Source: Archaeoglobus profundus DSM 5631
Lineage (GTDB): Archaea > Halobacteriota > Archaeoglobi > Archaeoglobales > Archaeoglobaceae
DNA length: 64,000 nucleotides
NCBI RefSeq assembly: GCF_000025285.1
Contig: NC_013741.1
Span: forward strand, 558,001-622,000
Direction: 5' to 3'
Positions 62,499 to 64,000 of the stretch are shown here, one piece after another. Position 1 is the first letter of the stretch, and each line of letters begins with the position of its first letter. The notes under the pieces were generated by a model. The model was not told where the DNA came from. It saw only the letters and a list, made by a program, of their open reading frames with translations, and did not search any database. Position numbers and translations under genes: made by a program.

Positions 62499-63104
62499 AT
62501 GAAAAAGTCTATCGAAATTGCACTTGAGAAACTGAAAGGTTTTGAAAATCCAAAGATCGAACTAGAGCAGTACGTCACACCACCAGCCTTGGCGAGCGAG
62601 ATTGTTGTTAATGCCAAGCTCATAAGTGATTTGGATAACTTAGTTGTTGATTTGGGGTGTGGAACTGGTATTCTTTCCATAGCTTCATCGCTCCTAGGTG
62701 CTGAGGCTGTAGGGTTTGATATAGATAGAGAAGCTTTGAGAATTGCGAGGGAAAATGCAAGAGCTATGGAAGTTGAAGCTGATTTTGTGCTTTGTAGTGT
62801 TGAAAAGGTCTATCTAAAAGTTCCGCCTAGAAACGTAACTGTAATAATGAACCCGCCATTTGGAATTCAGAAAAGGCATGCAGACAGACCCTTCCTCTTC
62901 AAAGCGATGGAGATTGCAAACGTCATTTGGACAATTCATTCCGCTGGAAGCGAGAAATTCATCAGAAAGATCTGCAAAGAAAAGGGTTTTGAAGTAACAC
63001 ACCTATTCAAATTAAAAATTCCGTTGAAAAGGACTTACTCATTCCACGAAAAGCCCTACAGGATGATAGCGGTGGAGGTTTACAGGATGGAACGCTACAT
63101 TTAA
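62499..63104 (+). CDS. METTL5-like RNA methyltransferase
   Basis: The AdoMet motif is VVDLGCGTGILSIASSLLGA and the N6-adenine catalytic motif is MNPPFGIQKRHADRPFL. This is the METTL5 family, which in eukaryotes methylates an 18S rRNA adenine; the archaeal form likely acts on 16S rRNA. The 201-residue length is usual. It is coupled to the radical SAM gene before it and is 23 bases before rpoL. Confidence 0.88.
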   Translation: MKKSIEIALEKLKGFENPKIELEQYVTPPALASEIVVNAKLISDLDNLVVDLGCGTGILSIASSLLGAEAVGFDIDREALRIARENARAMEVEADFVLCSVEKVYLKVPPRNVTVIMNPPFGIQKRHADRPFLFKAMEIANVIWTIHSAGSEKFIRKICKEKGFEVTHLFKLKIPLKRTYSFHEKPYRMIAVEVYRMERYI

Positions 63105-63127
63105 ATAGCTACGATCGATTTGCCTTT

Positions 63128-63388
63128 ATGGAAGTTAAGGTCGTTGAAATGGACGGGAATTACGTCAAGCTTGAAATTAGGGGTGAGGATCACACTTACC
63201 TGAATTTGCTCCAGCACTACCTCCTTGAGGATGAGGATGTAGAGATTGCGAGGTATTACATCCCCCACCCACTTCAAGACAGGGCGGAGCTTGTGGTCAA
63301 GACAAAAAGTAAGAACCCGCTTGAAGCGATTAAAGAAGCTAACGAAAAGATAGTAAAAGCCTGCGATGAGCTTTTAGCCCAGATTTAG
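63128..63388 (+). CDS. rpoL: DNA-directed RNA polymerase subunit L
   Basis: The 86-residue Rpb11-like subunit pairs with subunit D in the polymerase assembly platform. Motifs: LEIRGEDHTYLNLLQHYLLEDEDVE and YYIPHPLQDRAELVVKTK. It follows the METTL5-like gene with a 23-base gap. Length and sequence are normal. Confidence 0.93.
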   Translation: MEVKVVEMDGNYVKLEIRGEDHTYLNLLQHYLLEDEDVEIARYYIPHPLQDRAELVVKTKSKNPLEAIKEANEKIVKACDELLAQI

Positions 63389-63411
63389 CTATATCAAAGG
63401 ATTTTAAAAGA

Positions 63412-64000
63412 TTAAATCAAATCGATTCTAATTTCTTTACCGGTCTTAACATCTTCATCGTTCAAGCTGAAAGTTTTTGTAACGTTTCCAGCCTTTATCG
63501 TGTAGGGCGTTATGGCTTTGACTGGATAGCTCGTATCTTGGGCGTATGGAACCACTATTTCATAAGTTCCGTTCACGACTTTTGCTGCATTTGAGTAAGT
63601 AAAAATCCTACCCTGATTTGTTTTAACCTTTACTTCAACCGTAACAGTGTCCGCATTTGCCTTTCCGTATATCTTGGCACCCTTAACTCTCTCAAAGATT
63701 TTCACGTATCCGCTTGTAGTGACATTAACGGGTTTTAGGCCAAATTTATCAGCATACTTCTGGTTGAATATTTGCTTGTAGATTGTTTCCTGAAATCCCA
63801 TCCAGCTCAGCTGTGAAACTGGCTGGGATTCGTATATCAACCTATAATGCGACAGACCGGAGCAGTCCAAGAGGTGCAACTTAGCTTCGGTAGTTTCATA
63901 CCACTTTTCACTTGGAATATTTATTGGACCGACAACTTTGGCATTCGGAGGAACTTCGTAGATCGTCGGAGCCAATCCCATGCCGTACGGAGTAACGTAA
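63412..64000 (-). CDS. aglB: Oligosaccharyltransferase AglB, C-terminal part
   Basis: AglB moves lipid-linked glycan to Asn in N-x-S/T sequons on the outer face. The frame continues through the right edge (YVTPYGMGLAPTIYEV), so only the last ~196 residues are seen. KLHLLDCSGLSHYRLIYES is the family's C-terminal-domain signature, and the tail is beta-rich. The catalytic WWDYG region and the TM domain lie outside. Many exported proteins in this window are sequon-rich and would be clients. Confidence 0.75.
   Translation of the reverse strand, partial: YVTPYGMGLAPTIYEVPPNAKVVGPINIPSEKWYETTEAKLHLLDCSGLSHYRLIYESQPVSQLSWMGFQETIYKQIFNQKYADKFGLKPVNVTTSGYVKIFERVKGAKIYGKANADTVTVEVKVKTNQGRIFTYSNAAKVVNGTYEIVVPYAQDTSYPVKAITPYTIKAGNVTKTFSLNDEDVKTGKEIRIDLI

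Noticed and set aside
1-64000. tRNA, rRNA and CRISPR arrays
   Set aside because: No tRNA-type GTTCGAATC arm with a matching acceptor stem, no rRNA and no regularly spaced repeats were seen in the intergenic regions. The cloverleaf at 39399-39514 has arms too long for a tRNA.

Overview
The window looks like a chromosome segment of a thermophilic euryarchaeon, most likely a member of the Archaeoglobales. The gene set is archaeal throughout: Nmd3, Nop5, Pus10, wybutosine enzyme Taw2, RNA polymerase subunit L, a METTL5-like methylase, AglB, geranylgeranyl reductase, short-form CbiX, the small subunit of the AcnX-type mevalonate-5-phosphate dehydratase, diphthamide synthetase and 6-phospho-3-hexuloisomerase. 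Many genes have a TATA box centred about 26-28 bases before the start codon and no Shine-Dalgarno site, so leaderless mRNAs are common. Genus and species are inference; no 16S gene or tRNA was seen.

Layout. 1-5100 (minus strand): a tight operon of an ArsR-like regulator, purE, purC, carA and carB (carB runs off the left edge). 5100-9250: a 7-TM protein, a small CxxC redox protein beside a frame-broken permease, and a MarR-MFS exporter unit. 9.6-18 kb: a formate dehydrogenase island with FdhD, a ModE-like regulator, a TorD-like chaperone, a large Fe-S protein and a Tat-exported, Cys-type enzyme with its Fe-S, small membrane and cytochrome b subunits. A long imperfect palindrome lies in the divergent promoter. 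18-21 kb: dph6 with a glutaminase-like partner, then pdxS-pdxT. 21-24 kb: an exported protein with an ABC ATPase and permease. 24-36 kb: housekeeping and cofactor genes (DUF2148, cbiX, glyA, M50 protease, AcnX small subunit, serA, nmd3, taw2, two SIS-domain proteins). 36-39 kb: nop5 and hypotheticals.

39.1-45 kb: a well-formed promoter followed by a 116-nt sequence that folds as a four-way-junction cloverleaf with UACG and GUAA tetraloops, then AMP-forming acetyl-CoA synthetase, a UPF0182 membrane protein and a phosphoribosyltransferase. 45-53.5 kb: P-type ATPase, aspartate kinase and pus10 diverging from one symmetric TATA palindrome, a radical SAM protein behind a perfect 21-bp palindrome, and a ferredoxin-geranylgeranyl reductase pair. 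53.5-61.3 kb: a type IV pilus-like system, with six small single-TM pilin-like proteins (sequon-rich) facing a duplicated TadC-type membrane protein, a secretion ATPase and a KaiC-like protein whose P-loop is lost. 61.3-64 kb: a radical SAM/SPASM protein, a METTL5-like methylase, rpoL and the C-terminal end of AglB.

The most novel candidates are the cloverleaf RNA at 39399-39514, the symmetric shared leaderless promoter at 49304-49325, the pilin-like array with its P-loop-less ATPase homologue, and the palindromes in the formate dehydrogenase and radical SAM promoters.
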